A stretch of 64,000 bases of DNA. Origin: an uncultured Oscillospiraceae bacterium. Its GTDB lineage: Bacteria; Bacillota; Clostridia; Oscillospirales; Ruminococcaceae. This document shows positions 23,573-33,540 of this stretch, piece after piece (position 1 is the stretch's first letter; the number at the start of each line of letters is the position of its first letter). A model generated the notes under the pieces. The model had not been told where the DNA came from. It searched no databases and was given only the letters and a program-made list of their open reading frames with translations. Position numbers and translations under genes: made by a program. The stretch spans positions 1 to 64,000 of the forward strand of contig CAKSHT010000001.1 of assembly GCA_934457235.1 (NCBI GenBank), in the 5' to 3' direction.

Positions 23573-26203
23573 TTATCTGAGTGCAGCCTGAGCAGCAGCC
23601 AGTCTAGCGATCGGAACACGGAACGGTGAGCAGGATACATAATCCAGACCGATCTCGTGGCAGAACTCAACAGATGTCGGGTCGCCGCCGTGCTCGCCGC
23701 AGATACCGCAGTGCATCTCAGGACGGGTCTTCTTACCAAGCTCGATAGCCATCTTCATGAGCTTGCCAACGCCAACCTGGTCGAGCTTTGCGAACGGATC
23801 GTTCTCAAAGATCTTAGCGTCATAGTAAGCGCCGAGGAACTTACCAGCGTCATCTCTGGAGAAGCCGTATGTCATCTGAGTCAGGTCGTTTGTACCGAAG
23901 CAGAAGAACTCAGCTTCCTTAGCGATGTCGTCAGCAGTCAGGGCAGCTCTCGGAATCTCGATCATGGTACCTACAGAGTACTTCAGATCTGTGCCGGAAG
24001 CAGCGATGATCTCGTCAGCGGTCTTTACAACGATGTCCTTAACGTACTTGAGCTCCTTGACCTCGCCAACCAGCGGGATCATGATCTCAGGAACGATGTT
24101 CCAGTCAGCGTGAGCCTTCTTTACGTTGATGGCAGCCTTGATTACGGCAGCTGTCTGCATCTTTGCGATCTCAGGGTAGGTAACAGCCAGACGGCAGCCA
24201 CGGTGACCCATCATCGGGTTGAACTCGTGCAGGGAAGCGATGATGTTCTTGATGGTCTCAACGGACTTGCCCTGAGCCTTGGCAAGAGCCTCGATGTCAG
24301 CTTCCTCGGTAGGAACGAATTCGTGGAGAGGAGGATCAAGGAATCTGATGGTTACAGGATTGCCCTCAAGTGCTTCGTACAGCTTCTCGAAGTCGCCCTG
24401 CTGCATCGGCTCGATCTTAGCAAGTGCAGCTTCTCTCTCTTCAACAGTATCGGAGCAGATCATCTCGCGGAATGCTGCGATTCTGTCTGCCTCGAAGAAC
24501 ATGTGCTCGGTACGGCACAGACCGATACCCTCAGCGCCCAGCTCTCTTGCCTTCTTAGCGTCAGCAGGAGTATCAGCGTTGGTTCTTACCTTGAGCTTTC
24601 TGTACTTGTCAGCCCAAGCCATAACTCTGCCGAACTCGCCGGCGATGGAAGCGTCAACGGTCGGGATGATACCATCGTAGATGTTACCGGTTGTACCATC
24701 GATGGAGATGAAGTCGCCCTCGTGGTAGGTCTTACCTGCCAGCTCGAACTTCTTGTTCTCCTCGTCCATCTTGATGTCGCCGCAGCCGGATACGCAGCAG
24801 GTACCCATACCACGAGCAACAACGGCTGCGTGAGAGGTCATACCGCCACGAACGGTCAGGATACCCTGAGATACCTTCATACCTGTGATATCCTCAGGAG
24901 AAGTTTCCAGACGAACCAGAACTACCTTCTCGCCCTTTGCAGCCCACTTCTCAGCGTCGTCAGCTGTGAATACGATCTTACCGCAGGCAGCTCCTGGGGA
25001 AGCGCCCAGACCCTTGCCTACCGGTGTAGCAGCCTTCAGAGCCTTGCTGTCGAACTGCGGGTGGAGCAGAGTGTCGAGGTTTCTGGGGTCGATCATCAGA
25101 ACAGCTTCCTGCTCGGTCTTGTGGCCTTCGTCAACGAGGTCGCAAGCGATCTTCAGAGCAGCCTGAGCGGTTCTCTTACCGTTACGGCACTGGAGCATAT
25201 AGAGCTTCTTGTTCTCAACGGTGAACTCCATATCCTGCATGTCGTGATAGTGGTTCTCGAGGGTGTCGCAAACCTTGATGAACTCTGCGTAAGCTTCGGG
25301 GAACTCCTTCTCCATCTGTGCGATGGGCATAGGAGTACGAACACCGGCAACAACGTCCTCGCCCTGAGCGTTGATAAGGAACTCGCCCATGAGCTTCTTC
25401 TCGCCTGTAGCAGGGTCACGTGTGAACGCAACGCCAGTACCGGACTCGTTGTTCAGGTTACCGAATACCATCGGCATTACGTTTACTGCAGTACCCCAGC
25501 TGTACGGGATATCGTTGTCGCGGCGGTATACGTTTGCACGGGGGTTGTCCCATGAACGGAATACGGCCTCGATAGCGAGCTTGAGCTGCTGAACAGGGTC
25601 GGACGGGAAGTCCTCGCCGAGCTGCTTCTTGTACTCAGCCTTGAACTGCTCTGCCAGAGTCTTGAGGTCAGCAGCGGTCAGGTCGATATCGTACTGAACG
25701 CCCTTCTCTTCCTTCATCTTGTCGATGAGCTGCTCAAAGTACTTCTTACCTACTTCCATAACTACATCAGAGAACATCTGGATGAAGCGTCTGTAGGAGT
25801 CGTAAACGAATCTCTCGAACTTAGGATCGGGGTTGCCTGCGATCATTGCTGCAACAACTTCGTCGTTAAGACCAAGGTTGAGGATGGTATCCATCATGCC
25901 GGGCATAGAAGCTCTTGCGCCGGAACGAACGGAAACGAGAAGCGGATTCTTGAGATCGCCGAACTTCTTGCCGTTGATCTCCTCCATCTTCTTTACGCCT
26001 TCCATAGCCTGAGCCATGATCTCGTCGTTGATCTTGCGGCCGTCCTCATAGTACTGTGTGCAAGCTTCAGTTGTGATGGTGAAGCCCTGGGGAACCGGCA
26101 GACCGATGCTGGTCATCTCGGCAAGGTTTGCGCCCTTACCGCCGAGCAGATTACGCATGGTCATGTCGCCTTCGCTGAACATGTAGACCCACTTGTTTGC
26201 CAT
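23573..26203 (-). CDS. ppdK: pyruvate, phosphate dikinase
   Basis: The product is 876 residues, the usual length. It has an N-terminal ATP-grasp domain (LLGGKGANLAEMT, GMMDTILNLG), a central phosphohistidine domain with GGMTSHAAVVARG (His near 456), and a C-terminal PEP/pyruvate barrel with GTNDLTQMTYGFSRDD and the active Cys in HCGICGEHGGDP. It interconverts pyruvate, ATP and Pi with PEP, AMP and PPi, and serves PPi-linked glycolysis in anaerobes. The ATG at 26203 has AGGAGG; an in-frame ATG 34 codons upstream is rejected for lack of a site. Codon use is strongly biased, suggesting high expression. Confidence 0.98.
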   Translation of the reverse strand: MANKWVYMFSEGDMTMRNLLGGKGANLAEMTSIGLPVPQGFTITTEACTQYYEDGRKINDEIMAQAMEGVKKMEEINGKKFGDLKNPLLVSVRSGARASMPGMMDTILNLGLNDEVVAAMIAGNPDPKFERFVYDSYRRFIQMFSDVVMEVGKKYFEQLIDKMKEEKGVQYDIDLTAADLKTLAEQFKAEYKKQLGEDFPSDPVQQLKLAIEAVFRSWDNPRANVYRRDNDIPYSWGTAVNVMPMVFGNLNNESGTGVAFTRDPATGEKKLMGEFLINAQGEDVVAGVRTPMPIAQMEKEFPEAYAEFIKVCDTLENHYHDMQDMEFTVENKKLYMLQCRNGKRTAQAALKIACDLVDEGHKTEQEAVLMIDPRNLDTLLHPQFDSKALKAATPVGKGLGASPGAACGKIVFTADDAEKWAAKGEKVVLVRLETSPEDITGMKVSQGILTVRGGMTSHAAVVARGMGTCCVSGCGDIKMDEENKKFELAGKTYHEGDFISIDGTTGNIYDGIIPTVDASIAGEFGRVMAWADKYRKLKVRTNADTPADAKKARELGAEGIGLCRTEHMFFEADRIAAFREMICSDTVEEREAALAKIEPMQQGDFEKLYEALEGNPVTIRFLDPPLHEFVPTEEADIEALAKAQGKSVETIKNIIASLHEFNPMMGHRGCRLAVTYPEIAKMQTAAVIKAAINVKKAHADWNIVPEIMIPLVGEVKELKYVKDIVVKTADEIIAASGTDLKYSVGTMIEIPRAALTADDIAKEAEFFCFGTNDLTQMTYGFSRDDAGKFLGAYYDAKIFENDPFAKLDQVGVGKLMKMAIELGKKTRPEMHCGICGEHGGDPTSVEFCHEIGLDYVSCSPFRVPIARLAAAQAALR

Positions 26204-26483
26204 TGGTATATACCTCCTGATTTTTTCATCGCTGTATCGCCCGTGCACGAGCAACACCGCGTTTTTGATTTTTTGCTGGCAGAATGTCCCACTTTGTCCG
26301 GGCACTCTCCCACATATTCTATTATAGCAGATTAATTGAAAAAATGCTAGATGTTTTTTAAATTTTTTTGTTAATTTTTATGGACGGTAGAGTATTTATT
26401 ATGTTTCCTTAGCGGATAGGAGCTGCAAGATCTTAGTCAACACCGCACAGAATACAAAACATGGTCTTTGTGCGGCGTTGCCC
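26204..26483. other. intergenic region upstream of ppdK
   Basis: It contains a likely -10 box for ppdK (TATAAT on the minus strand at 26321-26326) without a good -35. A long-looped stem AACACCGCACA/TGTGCGGCGTT (26439-26479) lies just past the DUF58 stop and may end that transcript. Nothing else is recognised. Confidence 0.5.
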
Positions 26484-27431
26484 TTAGTTTACTGTGATGC
26501 CATCGGGCGAAACAGTCACTACTGTGCGCATTACGGCGGCGGAACGGCGGGCGTCCGGCGCGCCTATCGCCGAAAGATCCCGGAACGCCAGCCACTCGCG
26601 CAGGCGGTCGAGGGTGGCGAAGCCTGCGGTGAAGCTCTCGGTGCCGCAGATTATACGGGCGGTGCCTCCGGCGGCGGTCAGCTTCCCGGCGAGGGCAAAC
26701 GCCTGCTCGGCGCAGCTTCCGTCTGAGCCGGGCGCAAGAATGATGTCCGTGCTCTCCGCCGCGATGTTCTCGTCCTTGCGTACCATAAGGGCGCGCTTCT
26801 TTACGGAGAGCTTGTAATTTATGCGGCGCAGCGGGTCGCCGGGGACGTACTCGCGATGCTCGTATCCGGGAAGTCCTCCGGTCAGCAGCGACTGCGTGCT
26901 CTCCTCGTCATCATCGGAGGGGAGCAGGCTCGGCGGTACTTCCGGTCCCTCGTAATCCACGACCCGTGGAAGCACGGCGGCTTCGGCGCATTCCGGGCGC
27001 ATCGGTGAATCCAGATACACTATGCCCAGGAAGTCGCGCAGGACCACCGAGCGGATATCCATGCGGTTCAGCCCGCATTCGGAAGCCCGGAGTCTTATTC
27101 TGATATGTCCGGTCCTTCCGATGAGCGAACCACGGGCAGTGAACTGCTGTCCCATGAAAACTCCGCTTACCATGATGTACGGAAGCACGCAGAATCCGCC
27201 GGCGGTGAACACCAGTTCCGCAGTGACTTCGTCGCCGACGTGGTACAGCCCGGAGCAGCCGGAGCAGCTCAGCGCGTAATTCCGGCGGGATAACGCCAGA
27301 GTCGCGATGGACAGAATTATTGCGAGAGACAGTATGTAAATAAGTATCCAGCCGCATTCTCCGCTGATGTAAACGAGGATCGCGCCGGCAAATAACAGAG
27401 CTTCTATCCAGGCGGGCAGGCTAAGCTTCAT
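26484..27431 (-). CDS. DUF58 domain protein
   Basis: The product is 315 residues. Two membrane helices open the chain (EALLFAGAILVYI and IYILSLAIILSIATLAL), followed by a beta-rich part and the DUF58 signature GYEHREYVPGDPLRRINYK near residue 210. DUF58 proteins usually act with MoxR-type ATPases and transglutaminase-like proteins. Here the transglutaminase gene is just upstream, with start and stop overlapping by one base (TAATG), but no MoxR gene is present in the window. Confidence 0.85.
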   Translation of the reverse strand: MKLSLPAWIEALLFAGAILVYISGECGWILIYILSLAIILSIATLALSRRNYALSCSGCSGLYHVGDEVTAELVFTAGGFCVLPYIMVSGVFMGQQFTARGSLIGRTGHIRIRLRASECGLNRMDIRSVVLRDFLGIVYLDSPMRPECAEAAVLPRVVDYEGPEVPPSLLPSDDDEESTQSLLTGGLPGYEHREYVPGDPLRRINYKLSVKKRALMVRKDENIAAESTDIILAPGSDGSCAEQAFALAGKLTAAGGTARIICGTESFTAGFATLDRLREWLAFRDLSAIGAPDARRSAAVMRTVVTVSPDGITVN

Positions 27432-29560
27432 TATTTCAGCCTCCTTCTGCGCTTCTTGAGGGCTTTGAGGGCGCTCAGCAGACCCGCTGAGCCGGGCGTT
27501 TCCTGCGAATAGAACAGCCTGTCGGCCGCGGAGCATATCTGCTCTGCCTGGGACGGCATGCTCAGACGGTCGGAAAGTATCCTTGATACCTCTCCGGTGG
27601 AAAGCGAATTTTCGTCCTGGCCGCACATTCCGGCGGCAAGACGGCGGGCGCGGATATATACGCCGCGTATTTTGGAGGCGTTGCCGCGCAGGGGATAGGA
27701 AATGCAGAAGCACAGCCAGCCCAGCGGTTTCCGGAAGATAAGTACAAGTACGCACAGCGCCGCTGCTCCCGCCGCTGCGTAGAGCCAGAGCATTCCGTTA
27801 TCTGCGCCGTCCGCGGGTATAGCGTAGGCGGTGGCATCGAAATCCAGCCAGCCCGCGCCGGGAATGTAGATCTGCGGCCACGCGTGCGCCTGGGCGTCGG
27901 TGATGTTGTAAAGCCCGGTCGTTTCGTCATAGGTTTCCGGGGACGTGTAGAATCCTTCGCAGTAGCGCGCGGTAAGCCCGGCGGCGCGGGCGAGGAGCGT
28001 CAGCGCGGCGGCGTAATCGCTGCATATGCCGCGGCGGCTTCTGAACAGGAAGTACTCCGCGCCCTTTTCCTCCGGGACGAATTCCATATCGTAGACGAAT
28101 CCGGCTTCGCCGAACCACTTTTCGAGGGCATGCGCCTTTTCGTAATCGGAGTTCAGACCGTCGGTTATCTCGTCCGCCAGGGACTGTATCTCCGGGGTGA
28201 TACCGGTATCTCCGACGGTGCGTGCGTAGTCGCTGGCTTCGTAAAGCTCGTTCAGTGCGGCGTAGCGTTCGCTGGAGGTTATGATATCGCAGGCGTATGC
28301 GTCGTCTAACAGCGCTATATATCCGTAATAATCGACGCGGCTGAGGAACTCCGCATTCGGCTGGCTGACGTTATGCAGCAGGTAGTAATTGCAGTTCACC
28401 GGCATGGGATTTTCGGTAAAAATGTCGTCCCTGGGAGTGCGGTAGGTCCTGCCGCAGCTTTCGGGGAGCACTGCGCGGTATATCCCGGAGGGGTGTATCA
28501 CGACGTATGTAGCGGAGCCGTCGCGGATAGTTATTCCGGTGGCGGCGGAGCAGGAGCCTTCAAAGCTTATTCCGTCCAGGAGTTCCTGGTTATCAGAAAG
28601 AAGATAGTCGGCGCTTTCGGATATCTTTTTGAGCAGCGACGCGCTGTCCGACGTCTGGGCGTTGTATTCCCAGCCGGGGTATCCGGTGTTCACGTCGTCC
28701 AGGGGCTTCCAGCCGTCGTCGGTGTATTCGTCGAATGCCCAGCGCTTCAGATAGCCGGGATTTTTCGTGTCAACGGTAAACAGCACAGTACCGCGGGGGT
28801 TGTTGTTTCCCTCGTTGACAGAGGACTGGGAGGCGAAGTTCGACAGCCCGGCGGTGTTGAAATATCCGTGGTCCTGCGGGACTATCCTGTCCAGAGCGTC
28901 CGAAACCGGGTCGGCGCTGGCGCGGGGGAGTATCGCGGCGATGAGCGTTATAACGACTGCGGCGGCACAGGATATCCAGATACGCCGTGCCTTTGCGGAC
29001 TTATCCTCGAACACTGCGCCGCCAGAGTCGGGGACTGAAAGATTGGCGCATGCGAAGATGAAGCACCCCGCCATTATCAGCGTGAAATACACCGGCAGCG
29101 CCCGCGCAGTGCGGAACGACAGTATGAACGGAATGAACATCAGCAGCATGAGGAAGCACGGCCGGGGGCTTATCACAGAGAAATAGCACCCGACAAATCC
29201 CACCACCAGCGAGAATATAAGGATAGCCGCCCCGGCGTACAGCAGGTCGAAACTCGCGGAAGCTGTGAACATGAATTCCATGAAGCTCCCGTCCGCGGAG
29301 GGGCGTGCGTTGGCGGCGGAGCCTGCGAACCACGCTCCGAGAGTGAGCACCGCAACAGAAATCCCGGTGGCGGCGGGTCTGAAGCGCACTTTATAGAACA
29401 GCAGGAATATCCCGGCGGTCAGTGCGGACATCACGAGAGCTGTCGGCAGAAACTGGCTGCGGCAGAGCGTGTACATCAGCGAAGCGCATACGGATATCAG
29501 GAAAAGCAGTATCGGGAGCGGCGCGGCGCCGTCAAATCTTACTCGTCGTTTGTTACTCAT
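27431..29560 (-). CDS. transglutaminase-like membrane protein (TgpA type)
   Basis: The product is 709 residues. Six or so N-terminal helices are followed by a large soluble domain with a transglutaminase core: Cys in RRGICSDYAAALT (about 507), His in AQAHAWPQIYI and Asp in GWLDFDAT. One further helix comes near 600 and a cytoplasmic tail of about 85 residues. The catalytic triad is complete. It is predicted to act on surface proteins or peptides outside the cell. It is followed by the DUF58 gene and preceded closely (six bases) by the RNA methyltransferase gene. Confidence 0.88.
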   Translation of the reverse strand: MSNKRRVRFDGAAPLPILLFLISVCASLMYTLCRSQFLPTALVMSALTAGIFLLFYKVRFRPAATGISVAVLTLGAWFAGSAANARPSADGSFMEFMFTASASFDLLYAGAAILIFSLVVGFVGCYFSVISPRPCFLMLLMFIPFILSFRTARALPVYFTLIMAGCFIFACANLSVPDSGGAVFEDKSAKARRIWISCAAAVVITLIAAILPRASADPVSDALDRIVPQDHGYFNTAGLSNFASQSSVNEGNNNPRGTVLFTVDTKNPGYLKRWAFDEYTDDGWKPLDDVNTGYPGWEYNAQTSDSASLLKKISESADYLLSDNQELLDGISFEGSCSAATGITIRDGSATYVVIHPSGIYRAVLPESCGRTYRTPRDDIFTENPMPVNCNYYLLHNVSQPNAEFLSRVDYYGYIALLDDAYACDIITSSERYAALNELYEASDYARTVGDTGITPEIQSLADEITDGLNSDYEKAHALEKWFGEAGFVYDMEFVPEEKGAEYFLFRSRRGICSDYAAALTLLARAAGLTARYCEGFYTSPETYDETTGLYNITDAQAHAWPQIYIPGAGWLDFDATAYAIPADGADNGMLWLYAAAGAAALCVLVLIFRKPLGWLCFCISYPLRGNASKIRGVYIRARRLAAGMCGQDENSLSTGEVSRILSDRLSMPSQAEQICSAADRLFYSQETPGSAGLLSALKALKKRRRRLK

Positions 29561-29566
29561 TTCACC

Positions 29567-30685
29567 TTATTTGAAATAGGAGTACAGACGGCACATCATC
29601 ATGCCGTTGTACAGCTTGCGGTTCTTGTCCGCTTTCTGTCCGAATATGTCCTCGAATTCCTCGTCCGGAGTGATGACGTATAACTGGCTTCCGTCCAGCG
29701 GGAGCAGCCTTTCTCCCATTATGCGGTACAGCTCACGTGCCTCTTCGGTTTCGAGCATTCGCTCGCCGTAGGGCGGGTTGGTGATTATTTTGATTTCCTC
29801 CGCGGGCTTCACGAAATCGCGGATATCGCGTTTCTCGGCGGTTATCTTCATCAGCGGGGAAGCCTTTTTCGCGTTCGAAAGCGTGAGCGATACGCACTCG
29901 CCGTCGATGTCGCAGCCGTATGCGCGAAACTCCGCGTCGCGGTTTATGGCGTTTACGGCTTCCTCGCGGGCTGCGCGCCAGGTCTTGTCGGAGATGAAGC
30001 CCAGGCGCTCCGCTGCGAAGCTCCGGTTAAGTCCCGGTGCGATGTTCAGCGCTTTCAGTCCGGCTTCTATCAGCAGAGTGCCGGAGCCGCAGAACGGGTC
30101 GACTATCGTGTCGTTCGCGCGTACCCGCGCCAGGTCGATAAGTCCAGCCGCCAGGGTCTCCTTGATGGGCGCGGCGTTGCTTTCCTTACGGTAGCCGCGC
30201 TTGTGCAGGCCAACTCCGCTGGTGTCCAGCATGAGCGTGACCTCGTCCTTCATGATGGAGAAGCGTATCTGAGCCGTCGCGCCGGTTTCCGGCATGGTCT
30301 GCATTCCGTATGTCTTGCAGAGGTTCACCGCCATCGCTTTCTTGATTATCTTCTGGCAGGCGGGAATGCTTTTCAGCGTGGAGTTCAGCGAGTGACCGGT
30401 GTTCGGGAAGGCTTCATAGCGCCCGATGAACTCCGACAGCGGCAGCGCCTTTATTCCCTCGAAAAGCTCGTCGAATGTACGCGCCCGGAACTGACCCAGT
30501 ACAACGCACACTCTCTCAGCCGTTGAAAGTCCGATGTTTGCCTTTGCGCAAAGCGCAGCGTCGCCAGTGAACATCACGCGGCCGTCAGTCACGGTGATGT
30601 TCTCGCCGCCTATTTTCTTGACCTCGAACGAGAGGGTTTTTTCTATGCCGAAGTGGCAGGGGGTGATGTATGTGTAACTAGTCAT
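29567..30685 (-). CDS. class I rRNA methyltransferase (THUMP, YpsC/RlmL-like)
   Basis: The product is 372 residues. A THUMP RNA-binding domain fills the first 160 residues. A Rossmann methyltransferase of the UPF0020 type follows, with DPFCGSGTLLIEA (SAM binding, about 196) and the catalytic IITNPPYGERM (about 300). The family methylates guanine N2 in 23S rRNA. GGAG precedes the ATG. It has its own promoter and leads the operon with the transglutaminase and DUF58 genes. Confidence 0.92.
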   Translation of the reverse strand: MTSYTYITPCHFGIEKTLSFEVKKIGGENITVTDGRVMFTGDAALCAKANIGLSTAERVCVVLGQFRARTFDELFEGIKALPLSEFIGRYEAFPNTGHSLNSTLKSIPACQKIIKKAMAVNLCKTYGMQTMPETGATAQIRFSIMKDEVTLMLDTSGVGLHKRGYRKESNAAPIKETLAAGLIDLARVRANDTIVDPFCGSGTLLIEAGLKALNIAPGLNRSFAAERLGFISDKTWRAAREEAVNAINRDAEFRAYGCDIDGECVSLTLSNAKKASPLMKITAEKRDIRDFVKPAEEIKIITNPPYGERMLETEEARELYRIMGERLLPLDGSQLYVITPDEEFEDIFGQKADKNRKLYNGMMMCRLYSYFK

Positions 30686-30721
30686 TTTGTTCTCCGTGTT
30701 TCTTTTTATAGTGTACCTTAC

Positions 30722-30787
30722 ATTATAACAAATTATCGGAGTAAAGTCAATAAAATGGTTGACAATTCTTAATGAATGTTATATAAT
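30722..30787. promoter_or_regulatory. divergent promoters, methyltransferase and lipoprotein genes
   Basis: Minus strand: TTGACT (30745-30750) and TATAAT (30722-30727), spacer 17. Plus strand: TTGACA (30759-30764) and TATAAT (30782-30787), spacer 17. The -35 boxes lie back to back, eight bases apart. Confidence 0.88.
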
Positions 30788-30807
30788 GTCGCCAAGGGAG
30801 GGGTCGT

Positions 30808-31380
30808 ATGAAAAGATATATTATACTGCTGGCGTCGTCTGCGCTCCTGCTGCTCGCAGGATGTTCCGGGAATACCGCGGAGGAAAGCGTTACGGGATCC
30901 GTCACGGGAACGGCGCAGACTGAGAGCGCACAGACCGCGGAGTCCGCAGCAGTACGTGAGAAAATAATCAGGGTCATTATGACCCAGGAAGCCGATTCCG
31001 CTGACGGTGAACCTGTGATAGCCGACTGCCAGGGCGCTTACTATCGGTACGCCGGGCGCAGGTGGTGGAAGGATCTCGATCAGCCCGCAGGCAGCTTCAT
31101 ACTTAATGACGACGGAAAGTACTACCCGTTCCTTGACGAGGAAAACGACCCCGGCGCGGCGATAAATCCGGAGTTCAAGGTTTACCCGACAGTCGGGAGC
31201 TTCAACGAGGGCGGCTGGGAATACGCCGGGAGCATCGACGGGCAGGATTTTTACGTTGACAGCGGACTGGATACCATGCTTTGCTTCATAGATGTCACGG
31301 ATAATCAGAACGATACCTCCGGGGTGCCGGACGGCGAAAAGCTGTATATGATAGGTATGCTGGCGCCGTCTATCAAATAG
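30808..31380 (+). CDS. small lipoprotein, unknown function
   Basis: The product is 190 residues. The signal MKRYIILLASSALLLL with lipobox LAGC gives a lipid-anchored surface protein. A Thr/Ala/Glu linker of about 30 residues precedes a compact domain with Trp-Trp (RRWWKDLDQ) and many acidic residues. No family is recognised. GGGAGGGG precedes the ATG. The stop codon is the first base pair of the family 1 element, copy B, so that element would lie in its 3' untranslated region. Confidence 0.8.
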   Translation: MKRYIILLASSALLLLAGCSGNTAEESVTGSVTGTAQTESAQTAESAAVREKIIRVIMTQEADSADGEPVIADCQGAYYRYAGRRWWKDLDQPAGSFILNDDGKYYPFLDEENDPGAAINPEFKVYPTVGSFNEGGWEYAGSIDGQDFYVDSGLDTMLCFIDVTDNQNDTSGVPDGEKLYMIGMLAPSIK

Positions 31381-31506
31381 ACTGCCGATAAAGGCACATC
31401 TGCGTCGTCAACGTCATTTGGGCAGGCACAAAGCCTAGCCCAAATGACGTTTTCTAGCATCTGCACCTTTCTCGGCAGTCTGAGATAGTTTCTTTTATCA
31501 ACAAGC
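31379..31506 (+). repeat. family 1 hairpin element, copy B
   Basis: The outer arms AGACTGCCGA.AAAGG/CCTTT.TCGGCAGTCT and loop AGGCACAAAGCCT match copy A at 2284. The inner stem is ACGTCATTTGGGC with its exact complement, differing from copy A at most positions while pairing remains complete. The right end is CTTTTATCAACAAGC. It starts at the stop codon of the lipoprotein gene. Confidence 0.88.
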
Positions 31507-31601
31507 TGGAGTGATATGTCACTTTGTTGTGCACAATTCACATAATTAACAATAAAAATTCGTTTTGTTTATCCAAATTCCACAGCTTGGACGAAAACTT
31601 G

Positions 31602-31630
31602 TTGCAAAAAATATAAATATAAGCTATAAT
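31602..31630 (+). promoter_or_regulatory. pgi promoter
   Basis: TTGCAA and TATAAT are separated by 17 bases in very A/T-rich DNA, with a leader of about 85 bases. Confidence 0.8.
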
Positions 31631-31721
31631 AGAAACAGGTATAAACGGTGCGGCACATAACAGGCAGAAACTGCCTGCGATTATACAGATACAGCCGTTC
31701 CGTGAAAGGAGAAAATCTAAA

Positions 31722-33062
31722 ATGGCACTTAAACTTGTAGACAAATATCTCAGCAGCTTCGTTGCTGAGCACGAGCTGGACGCTATCGCTCCGGCAGTCA
31801 AGACAGCTCATCAGCAGCTGGTTGACAGAAACGGCCCCGGAAACGACTTCCTCGGCTGGCTCGACCTGCCCGTTGACTACGACAAGGATGAATTCGCACG
31901 CATCAAGAAGGCTGCTGCAAAGATCAAGAGCGACAGCCAGGTGCTCATCGTTATCGGTATCGGCGGTTCCTACCTCGGCGCAAGAGCAGTTATCGAGGCT
32001 GTCAAGTCCTCCCTGTACAACAGCCTGAAGAAGGACACCCCCGAAATATACTTCATCGGCAACTCCATCAGCCCGACATTCCTTAACGAGGTCGTTTCCC
32101 TCGTTGACGGCAAGGACTTCTCCGTAAACATCATCTCCAAGTCCGGCACCACCACCGAGCCTGCTCTGGCTTTCCGCGTATTCCGCGACCTGCTGGTCGA
32201 GAAGTACGGCGAGGACGGCGCAAAGGGCCGTATCTACGCCACTACCGACAAGGCAAAGGGCACCCTCAAGGAGCTTTCCGACAAGAAGGGCTATGAAACA
32301 TTCGTTGTTCCGGATGACGTAGGCGGACGTTACTCCGTCCTCACCGCCGTCGGACTTCTCCCCATCGCATGCGCAGGCTGCGACATCGACGCGCTGATGA
32401 AGGGCGCCGCTGACGCACGTTCCGCTTACTCCGACAGCGACCTCAGTAAGAACGACTGCTACAAGTACGCAGCGCTCCGCAATATTCTGTACCGCAAGGG
32501 CAAGAGCGTTGAGATGCTCATCTCCTACGAGCCGAGCTTCGCTATGATGAACGAGTGGTACAAGCAGCTCTTCGGCGAGAGCGAGGGCAAGGACAACAAG
32601 GGTATTTACCCGTCCTCCGCTGTATTCTCCACCGACCTGCACTCCCTGGGTCAGTTCATTCAGGACGGCTCCAGAGTTATGTTTGAAACTGTCATGCAGT
32701 TCGCAAAGCCCCAGAAGGAATTCTTCCTCAAGGACGATCCCACCAACGTTGACGGTCTGAACTTCCTCTCCAACCAGAACATGTCCGTTGTAAACCGCAA
32801 GGCGTTCGAGGGCACCGTTATCGCTCACACCGAGGGCGGCGTTCCGAATATCGTTCTGGAAGCTCCGGAGCTTAACGAATACGAACTTGGATACATCATC
32901 TACTTCTTTGAGAAGGCATGCGCTGTCAGCGGCTATCTGCTGGGCGTAAATCCGTTCGACCAGCCCGGCGTTGAGAGCTACAAGAAGAACATGTTCGCGC
33001 TGCTCGGCAAGCCCGGCTACGAGGCACAGAAGGCCGCTCTCGAAGCCAAGCTCGGACTCTGA
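31722..33062 (+). CDS. pgi: glucose-6-phosphate isomerase
   Basis: The product is 446 residues, the normal size for Gram-positive PGI. Sugar-phosphate and catalytic blocks are visible: [13 protein letters not shown] (about 77), [14 protein letters not shown] (about 138), [11 protein letters not shown] and [10 protein letters not shown]. It interconverts glucose 6-phosphate and fructose 6-phosphate in glycolysis. AAAGGAG precedes the ATG. Codon use is strongly biased, as expected for a highly expressed gene. Confidence 0.98.
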   Translation: MALKLVDKYLSSFVAEHELDAIAPAVKTAHQQLVDRNGPGNDFLGWLDLPVDYDKDEFARIKKAAAKIKSDSQVLIVIGIGGSYLGARAVIEAVKSSLYNSLKKDTPEIYFIGNSISPTFLNEVVSLVDGKDFSVNIISKSGTTTEPALAFRVFRDLLVEKYGEDGAKGRIYATTDKAKGTLKELSDKKGYETFVVPDDVGGRYSVLTAVGLLPIACAGCDIDALMKGAADARSAYSDSDLSKNDCYKYAALRNILYRKGKSVEMLISYEPSFAMMNEWYKQLFGESEGKDNKGIYPSSAVFSTDLHSLGQFIQDGSRVMFETVMQFAKPQKEFFLKDDPTNVDGLNFLSNQNMSVVNRKAFEGTVIAHTEGGVPNIVLEAPELNEYELGYIIYFFEKACAVSGYLLGVNPFDQPGVESYKKNMFALLGKPGYEAQKAALEAKLGL

Positions 33063-33135
33063 TCACGGCAATTAAGGAAAACGGCGCACCTGCACGTTCT
33101 CCTGGCAATATAAAACACATTCATGGAGGTTTACT

Positions 33136-33540
33136 ATGATCAAGCTTATCACAGGCAAGAAGGGTACAGGCAAGACCAAGATCCTTATCGACGCTATCCA
33201 CGAGGCAGAGAACAAGTCCAACGGCAACGTAGTTGCTATTCAGAAGGGTTCTGCACTCAATACCGACATCACCCCCAAGGTGCGTCTGGTCAACATTGAT
33301 GACTACGCAGTTGCAGGCGTTGAGGGCTTCTACGGCTTCGTTTCCGGTGTCCTCGCTTCCGACTACGACTGCACCGATATCTTCGTTGACGCTACTCTGA
33401 AGATCACCGGCAGAGATTACGACAAGGTAGGCGAGATGTTCGAAAAGCTGGCTAAGATTTCCGGCGACACCGCTGTTACCTGCACCATCTCCGCAGATAA
33501 CTCCGAGCTGCCTGAGAGCATGAAGAAGTTCATCGTTTAA
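33136..33540 (+). CDS. small P-loop NTPase-like protein
   Basis: The product is 134 residues. It opens with MIKLITGKKGTGKTKILI, a full Walker A (GKKGTGKT), and has a hydrophobic strand ending in Asp (TDIFVDAT, about 82-89) that can serve as Walker B. It is much shorter than most P-loop ATPases and I cannot name the family; similar short proteins are sometimes labelled PilT-like. The gene follows pgi by 73 bases, and codon use is as biased as in pgi, suggesting strong expression. The stop is followed directly by family 2 copy C. Confidence 0.7.
   Translation: MIKLITGKKGTGKTKILIDAIHEAENKSNGNVVAIQKGSALNTDITPKVRLVNIDDYAVAGVEGFYGFVSGVLASDYDCTDIFVDATLKITGRDYDKVGEMFEKLAKISGDTAVTCTISADNSELPESMKKFIV

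Noticed and set aside
23657-25555. 632-codon open frame antisense to ppdK
   Set aside because: It is a shadow of the strongly codon-biased ppdK gene; the product has no recognisable family and no ribosome binding site.
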